NCBI GenBank assembly: GCA_039931615.1
Contig: JBDTRR010000001.1
Span: 124,001 to 188,000, forward strand
Reading direction: 5' to 3'
Origin: JAHFUI01 sp039931615
Lineage (GTDB): Bacteria > Acidobacteriota > Vicinamibacteria > Vicinamibacterales > CAVVIG01
DNA length: 64,000 nucleotides
In this document: positions 34,715 to 43,489 of the stretch, one piece after another
Numbering within the stretch: position 1 is the first letter of the stretch
Layout: the number at the start of each line of letters is the position of its first letter
Program-made: the position numbers and the translations under genes
Notes under the pieces: model-generated
The model's input: the letters and a program-made list of their open reading frames with translations, nothing else
The model's database searches: none
Told to the model about the DNA's origin: nothing

Positions 34715-36037
34715 GTGACGGTGCGAAGACGCACTCCTTTCTATTTCTGGCTGGCCATCGGATTGACCCTCGCCGGGTGCCGAAAAGAAGAGGAACCCGC
34801 ACCCGAGCCGATCACGCCCGTCCAGGTCGCCGGCGTCGCGACAGCGACGATTCACGACGTCGTGGCCGCGGACGCGGTGCTCTACCCCAACGATCAGGCG
34901 AGCATCACCCCGAAGATCAACGCGCCGGTCCGCCGCTTCCTCGTCAACCGCGGCGATCGCGTCACGCAGGGCCAGCTGCTCGCCGAGCTCGAGAATCGCG
35001 ATCTGATCGCTGCCGCCACGGAGAGCCGGGGTCAACTGGCGCTGGCCGAATCGAACGCACGGACGACGACGGCGGCGGTGCCCGAGCAGGTGACGAAGGC
35101 GCAGACCGACGTCGATGCCGGCCGGGCGCAGACGGATGCCGCGCAGAAGCTGTTCGACAGCCGCCAACAGCTGTTCAAGGAAGGCGCGATCGCCAGGAAG
35201 ATCGTCGACGAAGCACAGGTCGCGCTGGCGCAGGCGCGCGCCCAGCTGGAAACCGCGCAACAGCACCTGACCGCGCTGCAGTCGGTCGGCCGGCAGGAAA
35301 TGATCAGTTCGGCCGCGGCGCAGGTCGACGCCGCGCGCGGGCGGCACGAGACGGTGCAGGCACAGGTCGGCTATTCCGAGATCCGCAGCCCGATTTCCGG
35401 CATCGTCGCCGACCGGCCGCTCTATGCGGGCGAGACGGCCAACGCCGGCATGCCGCTGATGACCATCATGGACGTGTCGTCGGTGGTGGCTCGCGTCAAC
35501 CTGTCGCCGATGCAGGCGAGGAACATCAGGGTGGGGAACCCGGCGACGCTGACTCCGGTCGACGGCAGCGCGGCGGTCGCCGGCACCGTCACGATCGTCA
35601 GCCCGGCGATCGATCCCAACAGCACGACCGTGCAGGTCTGGGTGCAGGCTGCCAATCCAGGCGCACGGCTGCGGGTCGGCGCCTCGGTCCACGCCGCGAT
35701 CGTCGCGGCGACGATCGAGGGAGCGACCGTCGTGCCCAAAGCTGCCATCCTGCCTGCCGAAGAGGGCGGATCGATGGTGATCACCGTCGACGAGACGGCT
35801 ACTGCGAACCACGCCAGGGTGCAGACCGGCGTGCGCGAGGGCGATCTGGTGCAAGTGCTGATGGAGCTGCAGCCGGATGCCACGATCGAGGGCGTTCAGC
35901 CGGGTGAACGCGTCGTCATCGTCGGCGGGCTCGGGCTGGAGGACGGCGCGAAGGTGCGGGTCGTGAAAGCCGGCGAGGACGCACCGGCTGAACCGCCGCC
36001 GGACCAGTCGAAGACCGGCGGGACCCGGAAGCAATGA
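34715..36037 (+). CDS. RND efflux periplasmic adaptor, lipoprotein (HlyD/AcrA family)
   Basis: With GTG 34715 as start the 440-residue product opens with a lipoprotein signal (VRRRTPFYFWLAIGLTLAGC, Cys22). The frame is open back to an ATG at 34571 that overlaps the tolC-like stop, but that version would translate a REP-like element. Domains: barrel-sandwich half ITPKINAPVRRFLVNRGDRV, a long helical hairpin (about 110-220) and the second half GYSEIRSPISGIVADRPLYA. A beta-barrel follows (VVARVNLSPMQARNIRVGNP) and a membrane-proximal domain. It links the inner-membrane pump to the outer-membrane duct. It overlaps the permease gene by four bases. Confidence 0.9.
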   Translation: MTVRRRTPFYFWLAIGLTLAGCRKEEEPAPEPITPVQVAGVATATIHDVVAADAVLYPNDQASITPKINAPVRRFLVNRGDRVTQGQLLAELENRDLIAAATESRGQLALAESNARTTTAAVPEQVTKAQTDVDAGRAQTDAAQKLFDSRQQLFKEGAIARKIVDEAQVALAQARAQLETAQQHLTALQSVGRQEMISSAAAQVDAARGRHETVQAQVGYSEIRSPISGIVADRPLYAGETANAGMPLMTIMDVSSVVARVNLSPMQARNIRVGNPATLTPVDGSAAVAGTVTIVSPAIDPNSTTVQVWVQAANPGARLRVGASVHAAIVAATIEGATVVPKAAILPAEEGGSMVITVDETATANHARVQTGVREGDLVQVLMELQPDATIEGVQPGERVVIVGGLGLEDGAKVRVVKAGEDAPAEPPPDQSKTGGTRKQ

Positions 36038-39000
36038 CGCCGGCCGATCACTGGACCGCACGATTCGGCAAGCCAATCCTGTTCGTCATCCTCACCCTGG
36101 TCGGGACGGGCGCCTATCTGGCCTCGACCATTCCGGTGTCGGTCTTTCCGGAAGTGAACTTCCCGCGCGTGCTGGTCGGCATCGACAACGGTGTCGCCCC
36201 GATCGACCAGATGCTGGTCACGGTGACGCGGCCGATCGAGGAAGCGCTGAATGCGGTGCAGGGTCTCGAACTCGTGCAGTCGACGACCAGCCGCGGCGCG
36301 GCGGAAATCAACCTGTTCTTCTCGTGGACCGTCGACATGTTCGAGACGCTGGCGCGGGTCAACGCCGCGCTGGCGACCGTGCAGGGCACGCTGCCGGGGA
36401 CGGCGCGGCTGAGAGCCGACCGGCTGACGTTCGCGGCGTTTCCGATCATGGGCTACAGCCTGACGTCGGACTCGGTGCCGCAGACCACGCTGTGGGAGCT
36501 GGCCACCTACGACCTCAAGCCCCGGCTCAACCGCATGACCGGCGTCTCCACCATCGTCGTGCAGGGCGGCGACGAACCGGAGTTCGAGGTCGAGCCTGAT
36601 CCGGCCAAACTGCTGCAGACATCGATCACCCTCTCGACGCTGCTCGACGCCATCGGCCGCAGCAATGTGATCGACTCGCCCGGCCTGTTCGAGCACAACC
36701 ACCAGCTGGTGTTGAGCCTGGTCAGCGGCCAGGCGCGCTCGCTCGAGGACGTCGCCCGCATCGTCGTCAAGACGACGCCGCTCGGGGCGCCGATCCGTGT
36801 CGGCGACATTGCCGGCGTGACCCGGTCGGTCAAACCGGTCTACACGGTGGTGACCGCCAACACCAGACCGGCGGTGCTGTTGAACGTGTTCCGGCAGCCC
36901 GACAGCAACACGGTCGCGGTCGCCAACGCCGTGCGCGCGGAAATCGAGACGATTCGCCTCGAGCTGCCCGCCGGCGTGCAGCTCCAGCCGTTCTACGACC
37001 AGTCGGAGATCGTCAACGACTCGATCACCGGCGTGCGCGACGCGGTGATCATCGGGCTGGCGCTCGCCTCGCTGATCATGGTGCTGTTCCTGCGCGACTG
37101 GGGCACGTCGCTGGTCGCCGGGTTGGTCATCCCGGCGACGCTGGCGGTGACCTTCATCGCCCTGCGCCTGCTCGGCGAAAGCTTCAACCTGATGACGCTG
37201 GGCGGCCTGGCGGCCGCGGTCGGTCTGGTCATCGACGACGCGATCGTCGTGGTCGAGAACATCGTGACCCATCGCGACGCCGGGCAGCCGCGGGCCGAGG
37301 CGATCCGCAGCGCGATCCAGGAGATTCGCGTACCGCTGATCGGATCGACGGTCACGCCGATCGTCGTGTTCCTGCCGTTGATCTCGATGACCGGCGTCAC
37401 CGGCACGTTCTTCCGGGCGCTCGCCGTCACGGTCGGCATGGCGCTGCTGACGTCGCTGGCGCTGGCACTGACCTGGACGCCGACGCTGAGTCACTATTTC
37501 CTGGGTAGGCGCCAGGCAGGCGCCGCCGGGCACCAGCATGTCTCGCCCCGGCTGATGCGCGCCTACGCTCGCGTTTTGCGGACAACGCTGCGGCGGCCGC
37601 TGCTGCTGACGCTGGCCAGCCTCGTCCTCGTGGCCGGCTCGTACGTCTGTTACCGCGCGCTCGGATCCGATCTCCTGCCGGCGATGGACGAAGGCGGCTT
37701 CATCCTCGACTACATCACTCCCGCCGGCGCGTCGCTGGCCGAGACCAACCGGGTGATGACGATCGTCGAGCAGATCCTGCGGACGACGCCGGAGGTCGAG
37801 AGCACGTCGCGGCGGACCGGACTGCAGCTCGGGCTGGCGGCGGTGACGGAAGCCAACACCGGCGATATCGCGGTCAAACTGAAACGTGATCGCCGCCGCG
37901 CCGCCGCCGACGTGGTGACCGAGGTGCGGGAGAAGATCCTGAAGCAACTGCCGACTCTCGACATGGAGTTCGTCCAGCTGCTGCAGGACATGATCGGCGA
38001 CCTGACCAGCGCGCCGGAGCCGATCGCCGTCAAGCTGTTCGCACAGGATGCGGCGCTGCTCCACGAGTGGGCACCGAAGGTCGGCGCGGCGATCAAGCAG
38101 CTGGATGGCGTCGTCGACGTGCTGGACGGCGTCGAGAACACGATCAGCGGACCGGCAACCCTGTTCCGGGTCGATCCCGAAATCGCGGCGCGGGCCGGTT
38201 TCACGGCTCAGGAGATCGAGCTCGCGGCCAGCGCCATCCTGCAAGGTGAGCCGGCGCCGACGCCGGTGGTGGTGAACGACCGGGCCTACACCATTCGCGT
38301 GCGCTTCCCGGAGTCGACCCGGGCGTCGGTGGAGGCCATCGAGAACACCCTCCTGGTTAGCTCGACGGGGAGGACTGGTACGCTCGGTTCCCTGGCCACG
38401 GTGGAGGAAATTCCCGGCCAGACAGAGGTGCGGCGCGAGAATCTGCAGCGCAATGTGACGGTCACCGCCAGGCTCGAGGGGCTCGACCTGGGCGCCGGCA
38501 TCGCCGACGTGCAGCAGGCGATTGCCGGTCTGCACCTGCCGGCGGCGATTCGCGTGGAATACGGGGGCGGCTACGCGGAACAACAGCGGTCGTTCCACGA
38601 CCTGCTGATCGTGCTGGCGCTGGCGATCGGGCTGGTCTTCACCGTGCTGCTGTTCGAGTTCGGCGGGTTCGCGGCGCCAATCGCCGTGATCGCGTCGGCG
38701 CTCCTGTCGACTGCCGGCGTCTTCCTGGCGCTGCTGGTCAGCGGGACCACCTTCAACCTGTCGTCCTTCATGGGGCTGATCATGGTGATCGGCATCGTCG
38801 CCAAGAACGGGATCCTGCTGCTGGATGCCGAACACCGGTTCAGGGCGGAGGGGCGATCGGCCGAGGAGAGCATCGTGCTCGCCGGCGAGCGGCGACTGCG
38901 CCCGATCATGATGACGGCGCTGGCCACCGTCGCGGGGATGATCCCGCTGGCACTCGGGTGGGGCGCCGGTTCGCAGATGCTGCAGCCGCTGGCGATTGCG

Positions 39001-39078
39001 GTGATTGGCGGAATCGCCGCGTCGATGGTGCTGTCGCTGGTCATCACGCCGGCGGTGCACTACTACCTGGCCGACTGA
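36034..39078 (+). CDS. RND-family efflux permease (AcrB/CusA-like)
   Basis: The 1014-residue transporter has a first membrane helix at about 12-32, a large periplasmic loop (VSVFPEVNFPRVLV to DQSEIVNDSI) and the central membrane block. TM4 carries the proton-relay acidic pair GLVIDDAIVVVEN, and the following loop is IRSAIQEIRVPLIGSTVTPI. A second loop and membrane block end FNLSSFMGLIMVIGIVAKNG and ALGWGAGSQMLQPLAIAVIG. The inner-membrane proton-driven pump is coupled by an ATGA overlap to its adaptor. Substrate, metal or hydrophobic compound, cannot be assigned from these motifs alone. Confidence 0.94.
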   Translation: MTPADHWTARFGKPILFVILTLVGTGAYLASTIPVSVFPEVNFPRVLVGIDNGVAPIDQMLVTVTRPIEEALNAVQGLELVQSTTSRGAAEINLFFSWTVDMFETLARVNAALATVQGTLPGTARLRADRLTFAAFPIMGYSLTSDSVPQTTLWELATYDLKPRLNRMTGVSTIVVQGGDEPEFEVEPDPAKLLQTSITLSTLLDAIGRSNVIDSPGLFEHNHQLVLSLVSGQARSLEDVARIVVKTTPLGAPIRVGDIAGVTRSVKPVYTVVTANTRPAVLLNVFRQPDSNTVAVANAVRAEIETIRLELPAGVQLQPFYDQSEIVNDSITGVRDAVIIGLALASLIMVLFLRDWGTSLVAGLVIPATLAVTFIALRLLGESFNLMTLGGLAAAVGLVIDDAIVVVENIVTHRDAGQPRAEAIRSAIQEIRVPLIGSTVTPIVVFLPLISMTGVTGTFFRALAVTVGMALLTSLALALTWTPTLSHYFLGRRQAGAAGHQHVSPRLMRAYARVLRTTLRRPLLLTLASLVLVAGSYVCYRALGSDLLPAMDEGGFILDYITPAGASLAETNRVMTIVEQILRTTPEVESTSRRTGLQLGLAAVTEANTGDIAVKLKRDRRRAAADVVTEVREKILKQLPTLDMEFVQLLQDMIGDLTSAPEPIAVKLFAQDAALLHEWAPKVGAAIKQLDGVVDVLDGVENTISGPATLFRVDPEIAARAGFTAQEIELAASAILQGEPAPTPVVVNDRAYTIRVRFPESTRASVEAIENTLLVSSTGRTGTLGSLATVEEIPGQTEVRRENLQRNVTVTARLEGLDLGAGIADVQQAIAGLHLPAAIRVEYGGGYAEQQRSFHDLLIVLALAIGLVFTVLLFEFGGFAAPIAVIASALLSTAGVFLALLVSGTTFNLSSFMGLIMVIGIVAKNGILLLDAEHRFRAEGRSAEESIVLAGERRLRPIMMTALATVAGMIPLALGWGAGSQMLQPLAIAVIGGIAASMVLSLVITPAVHYYLAD

Positions 39079-39084
39079 GGAGGC

Positions 39085-39101
39085 TGGAGGCCGGGCCTCC
39101 A
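39085..39101. terminator. Short GC hairpin between convergent genes
   Basis: A perfect 8-base-pair palindrome, TGGAGGCC and GGCCTCCA around one G, lies just after the RND permease stop and before the convergent DUF3553 gene. There is no T-run, so it could stabilise 3' ends rather than be a strong intrinsic terminator. Confidence 0.35.
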
Positions 39102-39117
39102 AACCCCTTCGACAGCG

Positions 39118-39369
39118 CTACGCCTTGGCTTCCTTTTCCTTGCCTTCCTTGGCTTCTTTCTCTTTGGGCTTGGCCTTGGCCGCCCGCTTGCGGGCGGCGC
39201 GGGCCGGCGCCGGCTCGTTGGTCGCCTGCAGCACGACCAGCCGGGTCGCGAACACACGCCGTCCATGCTCGTCGAAGTCGATCACGGTGTGATGCTCGTT
39301 GACTTCGACGAGGGTTCCAGGCCCGTAGGTGGGCTGTACGACGCGGTCGCCTTTGGTCCAGGATTTCAT
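39118..39369 (-). CDS. Small DUF3553-like protein with basic tail
   Basis: The 83-residue protein begins MKSWTKGDRVVQPTYGPGTL and has a small SH3-like beta barrel (residues about 5-48: KGDRVVQPTYGPGTLVEV, TVIDFDEHGRRVFATRLVVL). This resembles the DUF3553 / CarD-TRCF-like motif used to contact RNA polymerase or nucleic acid. The last 30 residues are a Lys/Ala/Glu-rich basic tail (KRAAKAKPKEKEAKEGKEKE). The ATG lies 4 bases after the RRM protein stop, so the two are co-translated. A role with RNA or transcription is inferred. Confidence 0.75.
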   Translation of the reverse strand: MKSWTKGDRVVQPTYGPGTLVEVNEHHTVIDFDEHGRRVFATRLVVLQATNEPAPARAARKRAAKAKPKEKEAKEGKEKEAKA

Positions 39370-39373
39370 GGCG

Positions 39374-39703
39374 TTACCAACGCGGCTCGCGGCGTCCGCC
39401 GCCACCGCCGCCGCCACGGTTGCCGCCAAAGCCGCCGCCGCCGCCAGAGAATTCCGGCTTCGGCCGCGCTTCGTTGACGGTCAGCGCCCGGCCGCCCATC
39501 TGGAACTGATTGAACTCCGTCGCGGCCTTCTGGGCTTCGTCGTCAGTCGACATTTCGACGAACGCAAATCCACGGGCCCGACCGGTGGCGGCGTCGCGCA
39601 TCACGCGGACCGATTCGACGGTCCCCGCCTTGCTGAAAAGCTCCTGGAGCTCCGCTTCTCCAGTCGTGTAAGGAAGATTCCCGACATACAGCCTTCGCCC
39701 CAT
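39374..39703 (-). CDS. RRM-type RNA-binding protein with glycine-rich tail
   Basis: The 109-residue protein has a single RNA-recognition motif: RNP2 LYVGNL (residues 5-10) and RNP1 RGFAFVEM (44-51). A Gly/Arg-rich tail (GGGGGFGGNRGGGGGGG) follows from about residue 87. This is the layout of the bacterial cold- or stress-responsive RNA-binding proteins first described in cyanobacteria. ATG 39703 follows GAGAGGGTG. It heads a two-gene operon with the DUF3553-like protein, and is preceded by a long untranslated region that may carry its regulation. Confidence 0.92.
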   Translation of the reverse strand: MGRRLYVGNLPYTTGEAELQELFSKAGTVESVRVMRDAATGRARGFAFVEMSTDDEAQKAATEFNQFQMGGRALTVNEARPKPEFSGGGGGFGGNRGGGGGGGRREPRW

Positions 39704-40146
39704 CACCCTCTCCTCGTTTGCTTCCGGAGTTCCCGTCCCGGACCGCCCGAGCCGGAATCACACGGCTCACCGATGCAGTTCACCCTCGACCCGGGTTCCT
39801 TGCCTCGCGGTGGTCGCGCGTCGGCTCAGCAATCACGTTGGTGAGAGAGCGAGTCAGGACAGAGGCTCGATCGGCTCTTGACGCGGGCGAAGCAGGCAGG
39901 GCGGGCCACCAAGAGCGCGTAGTCTACATCAGATTGCCGCCTCAGCCATCAAGCAAGTTGCACGAAATCGTCCGGATTGGCGGGCCCGGGGCCGACTGCA
40001 CCCGGCCGCCATCGTCTATCCCGGGCGCAACGGACACTAACGATCAACACCGCTCACGGCAGTCCGGTCGTCTCCTTCATGAAGCGGAACGGCAGCCCGA
40101 CGCGGCGGCCGCGCGGTCACGACCGCGGCGCTCCTATAATCGCGCG
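39704..40146. other. 443-base intergenic region, no gene seen
   Basis: Between the divergent RRM and DUF1343 genes I see no convincing small gene, RNA gene or repeat. Reading frames here lack family features and ribosome binding sites. A TATAAT at 40135-40140 is the only promoter-like box found. Confidence 0.5.
40135..40140 (+). promoter_or_regulatory. Consensus -10 box TATAAT just before the DUF1343 start
   Basis: TATAAT lies 6 bases before the first ATG (40147), so transcription would begin at or next to that codon and the message would be leaderless. No good -35 is visible at the matching distance and there is no ribosome binding site, which fits a leaderless start. Confidence 0.35.
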
Positions 40147-41331
40147 ATGGCGGTACGTAATCGCGCGATGGCGGTACGACTCGGCATCGAGCAGCTGCTC
40201 GACTCTCGCGCACTCGACGGCCGGCGCGTCGGACTGGTCTGCAACCCGTCGTCGGTCGACGCCGATCTCGTTCATGTCGCCGATCGGTTGACGGCCCACA
40301 GCGGCGCGCGCCTGGCGGCGCTGTTCGGCCCGCAGCATGGCTTTCGGTCGGACGTGCAGGAGAACATGATCGAAACCGGCCACGGCCGCGACGAAGCGCG
40401 GCGCGTGCCGATCTACTCGCTCTACAGCGAAACGCGCCGGCCGACCGCGGCCATGCTGAGCGGGCTGGACGTGCTGGTCATCGATCTGCAGGACGTCGGC
40501 ACACGGATCTACACCTATATCTACACGATGGCCAACTGTCTGCAGGCAGCGCGTACACACGGCACCAAGGTGATCGTCTGCGATCGGCCGAACCCGATTG
40601 GCGGCGTGGCCGTCGAGGGACCGCCGCTGGTGGCCGGCTTCGAATCGTTCGTCGGCCTGTACCCGATCCCGATGCGCCACGGTATGACAATCGGCGAACT
40701 GGCGCGGCTGTTCAACGATCACTTCGGGATCGGCGCCGATCTCGAGGTCGCCCCGATGGCGGGCTGGCGCCGCGACCTCTACTACGACGGCACCGGCCTG
40801 CCCTGGGTCCTGCCGTCGCCGAACATCCCGACCCTCGACAGTGCCGTGGTGTATCCGGGCACGGTCCTGTTCGAAGGGACCAATGTGTCGGAAGGGCGCG
40901 GGACGACGCGGCCGTTCGAGCTGGTCGGGGCGCCGTGGGTTGGCGCCGAGCCGTTCGCCAACACGATGAACGGCCTCGGGCTGAGCGGTGTCCGCTTCCG
41001 GCCGGCGGTGTTCGAGCCGACTTTTCACAAGCACGCGGGCACCAGCTGCGGAGGATGCCAGATTCACGTCCAGGATCGCGCCGCCTTCCGGCCGGTCGAG
41101 ACGGGCATCGCGCTGACGGCCGCCTTCCGCGCCGCCGATCCGGATCGATTCCGCTGGCGCGATCCCCCCTACGAGTACGAGCACGACAAGCTGCCGTTCG
41201 ACATTTTGGCCGGGTCGTCGGAGGTGCGGGAGGCCATCGAAGCCGGAACACCGGCCCGCGAGATCGCGCGCAGCTGGGAGGAACCGGTGCGCCGGTTCGA
41301 CACGCTGCGCCAGCGGTTCCTGATCTACTAG
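40147..41331 (+). CDS. DUF1343 family, exo-beta-N-acetylmuramidase NamZ-like
   Basis: The 394-residue protein has the DUF1343 blocks: FGPQHGFRSDVQENMIET, VIDLQDVGTRIYTYIYTM, VIVCDRPNPIGG, LPSPNIPTLDSAVVYPGT and EGTNVSEGRGTTRPFEL. The founding member of the family, Bacillus NamZ, releases terminal N-acetylmuramic acid from peptidoglycan fragments. No signal peptide is visible from either ATG (40147 or 40168), which suggests cytoplasmic recycling of cell-wall fragments or an upstream start I cannot recognise. The first 21 bases are tandemly duplicated. Confidence 0.9.
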   Translation: MAVRNRAMAVRLGIEQLLDSRALDGRRVGLVCNPSSVDADLVHVADRLTAHSGARLAALFGPQHGFRSDVQENMIETGHGRDEARRVPIYSLYSETRRPTAAMLSGLDVLVIDLQDVGTRIYTYIYTMANCLQAARTHGTKVIVCDRPNPIGGVAVEGPPLVAGFESFVGLYPIPMRHGMTIGELARLFNDHFGIGADLEVAPMAGWRRDLYYDGTGLPWVLPSPNIPTLDSAVVYPGTVLFEGTNVSEGRGTTRPFELVGAPWVGAEPFANTMNGLGLSGVRFRPAVFEPTFHKHAGTSCGGCQIHVQDRAAFRPVETGIALTAAFRAADPDRFRWRDPPYEYEHDKLPFDILAGSSEVREAIEAGTPAREIARSWEEPVRRFDTLRQRFLIY

Positions 41332-41391
41332 ATCCGTGCGTAGATCCGTCCGATCCGCGCCATCGGCGGATGAATCACATCATCCGAATTT

Positions 41392-41871
41392 TCACGACTT
41401 CCTGGCGGCCGATCGCGCCACCCGGATCTGTGTCGCGTGATCGTGTGCGTGCGCCGCGTAGATCTCCAGCCAGCGCTCGACGGTGTAGGCCCCGCGGTGC
41501 TCGCTGTGGGTGCCCTGGCGTGACCACTCGGCGTCGGTCATCCGCGCCAGGATTTCGCCGGTCGTCCGCCGCGCCGACTTGAACGCCTCGATCGACGCTT
41601 CGATCGGCCGATCGTAGTAGAGCCGCCGCGCGAACTCCTCCTGGTCGTAGCCGGCGATCATCGGGCGGTCGACCGCCAGCAGCAGCCGCAGCCGGATCGC
41701 GGAGGTCATCTCGCTGTCGGCCAGATGATGGACGATTTCACGCGCCGACCACTTGCCGGGAGCCGGGTGGGCGTCGAGTTCCTCGTCGGTCGCCCCGGCG
41801 AGGGCTTCGCTGACAACGCGGTAGCCGTCGCGGTATTGATCGATCAGCAGCTGGCGGGTGTTTGAGTCCAT
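41392..41871 (-). CDS. DinB/YfiT-type four-helix metalloprotein
   Basis: The 159-residue protein has the DinB fold signature: an N-terminal helix (NTRQLLIDQYRDGYRVVSEA), GKWSAREIVHHLADSEMTSA with a metal-ligand histidine, and EIYAAHAHDHATQIR with two more histidines near residue 140. Members are metal-dependent thiol transferases or damage-inducible proteins of uncertain role. It is 66 bases downstream of the LOG-family gene on the same strand and may share its transcript. Confidence 0.88.
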   Translation of the reverse strand: MDSNTRQLLIDQYRDGYRVVSEALAGATDEELDAHPAPGKWSAREIVHHLADSEMTSAIRLRLLLAVDRPMIAGYDQEEFARRLYYDRPIEASIEAFKSARRTTGEILARMTDAEWSRQGTHSEHRGAYTVERWLEIYAAHAHDHATQIRVARSAARKS

Positions 41872-41937
41872 CGGTTGCCCTTTGTGCTGTCCCTCGCCCG
41901 CATCTGGTCCCTCGCCCGCACGTCTGCCTCTCGGCTC

Positions 41938-42801
41938 TCAGCCGCGCGTCTTCGCGATCCCCGGGGCGGCGGCTTCCTGTTCGGTCGACGGCTCGAGGTG
42001 ATGCGCGATCAGGTCGGCCCGCAGCTTCTCGAACGCGTCCGCCGGCGTGTCGCAGCGCTGTAGGAGATCGACGTCGGCTTCGGCGATCGCGCCCCACTCG
42101 GCCATCGGTCCGACGTGGAGCACCTGATCCCAGTAGTCGCTGCCGTAGAGGATGATGCCGATCTTCTTGGACAGCTTGGAGGTCTGCACCAGCGTCAGGA
42201 TTTCAAACAGCTCGTCGCAGGTGCCGAAGCCGCCCGGAAACACCACCAGCGCTTTCGCGAGGTAGGCGAACCAGAACTTGCGCATGAAAAAATAGTGGAA
42301 CTCGAAGCGCAGCCCGTCGGTCAGATACGGGTTGGCGTCCTGCTCGAACGGCAGCCGGATGTTCAGCCCGATCGTCTTGCCGCCAGCTTCGTGCGCGCCC
42401 CGGTTGGCCGCTTCCATGATGCCGGGCCCCCCGCCGGAGGTGACGACGAAGCGGTGGTTGTCCGACGGCAGCGTCATGCTCCAGGTGGTCAGCAGCCGCG
42501 CCAGCTCGCGCGCTTCCTCGTAGTAGCGCGCCCATTCGACCGCCTTGCGCACCTTCCGCAGCTCGGCCTGATAGTGCCCGTCGGCCGTCTCGTCGCCGCG
42601 GGCGCGCAGCGTTGCCAGCGCCCGCTCGGCCCGCTCGCGGCTGTCGACGCGGGCCGATCCGAAGAACACCACCGTATCCTGGATCTTCTGCGCCTTGAAA
42701 CGCCGCAGCGGCTCGAGGTACTCGGCCAGGATGCGGATCGGCCGGGCCGCCGCACTGTCGAGAAATTCCTGATCGAGATACGCGAGCGGCTGGCGGGACA
42801 T
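41938..42801 (-). CDS. LOG-family (TIGR00730) nucleotide hydrolase-like protein
   Basis: The 287-residue protein has the Rossmann-like lysine-decarboxylase-motif fold: VVFFGSAR, VTSGGGPGIMEAANRGA, and VVFPGGFGTCDELFEILTLV, a variant of the PGGxGTxxE catalytic motif. The family cleaves cytokinin-type or other nucleoside monophosphates; the true substrate in bacteria such as this is unknown. ATG 42801 follows GAGGTGG; longer in-frame versions would overlap the divergent SRPBCC gene. The long N-terminal helical region (about 100 residues) is typical of the larger subgroup. Confidence 0.88.
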   Translation of the reverse strand: MSRQPLAYLDQEFLDSAAARPIRILAEYLEPLRRFKAQKIQDTVVFFGSARVDSRERAERALATLRARGDETADGHYQAELRKVRKAVEWARYYEEARELARLLTTWSMTLPSDNHRFVVTSGGGPGIMEAANRGAHEAGGKTIGLNIRLPFEQDANPYLTDGLRFEFHYFFMRKFWFAYLAKALVVFPGGFGTCDELFEILTLVQTSKLSKKIGIILYGSDYWDQVLHVGPMAEWGAIAEADVDLLQRCDTPADAFEKLRADLIAHHLEPSTEQEAAAPGIAKTRG

Positions 42802-42865
42802 GTCCAGCCACTCTACCACCTCGGGCCGGATGTTATGATGACGGCACTTACCGCCCTCGACGCAC

Positions 42866-43429
42866 ATGGCCAGACCAGCTGAGGCAGCCTCACGGACGCT
42901 CGACGTCTCGATCGTAATCGAGGCTCCGCCGGCGCTCGTACTCAGCGCGTTTTTCGATCCGCCGGCACTTGGCGCGTGGTGGCAGATCATCCGATCGGTG
43001 ACCATCCCGCGCGCGCTCGGCCCCTACACCCTGGAGTGGCGGCCGACCGATTTTCGCGACGACATCCTCGGCCGGCTCGGCGGCGTCTTTCGCGGCACGG
43101 TGATGCAGTTCGATCCAGGCCAGGGATTCTTCGTCGCGGACGGGTTCTGGCTGCCGCCGGACGGTGATCCCATCGGACCGATGGCGCTCGAAGTCGCCTG
43201 CACGGCGTCGGGCGAGGGTCACGGCGCAACGACCCATCTCAGGGTCACGCAGACCGGATGCGACGACAGCGTTCGCTGGCAGCGTTACTACGAAGTCATC
43301 CGCCATGGCTGGGAGCGTGCGCTCACTTCGCTGAAGACGCTGCTGGAAAACGTCATGGAAGAACGGCGGGTGAACGAGACGAGCGCCGCACCGCCCGACA
43401 CTCCCGGCGCCAGGACTTCGTCCGGGTAA
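42866..43429 (+). CDS. SRPBCC/AHSA1-type hydrophobic-ligand-binding protein
   Basis: The 187-residue protein fits the START-like fold: DVSIVIEAPPALVLSAFFDP at the first strand and helix, FDPPALGAWWQ, and a C-terminal helix (WQRYYEVIRHGWERALTSLK). The ligand is unknown. It is divergent from the LOG gene across 64 bases, and followed 60 bases later by the DUF5996 gene. The last 20 residues are a low-complexity Ser/Ala/Pro tail. Confidence 0.82.
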   Translation: MARPAEAASRTLDVSIVIEAPPALVLSAFFDPPALGAWWQIIRSVTIPRALGPYTLEWRPTDFRDDILGRLGGVFRGTVMQFDPGQGFFVADGFWLPPDGDPIGPMALEVACTASGEGHGATTHLRVTQTGCDDSVRWQRYYEVIRHGWERALTSLKTLLENVMEERRVNETSAAPPDTPGARTSSG

Positions 43430-43489
43430 TGCCTTGACGAACTCGTACCATGAGCCAATTCCACTGAGACACGCTTCGAGCGATACCCG

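Noticed and set aside
35896..39102. Open frame of over 1000 codons on the minus strand opposite the RND adaptor and permease
   Set aside because: It is antisense to two well-supported genes, has His/Arg/Gln-rich composition without any fold signature, and results from GC-rich third positions.
39704..40146. tRNA or structured RNA gene in the RRM-DUF1343 gap
   Set aside because: No cloverleaf, CCA end or T-arm consensus could be found on either strand.
42802..43005. Longer N-terminus of the LOG-family protein
   Set aside because: It would overlap the divergent SRPBCC gene start and lacks a ribosome binding site; ATG 42801 with GAGGTGG upstream is better.
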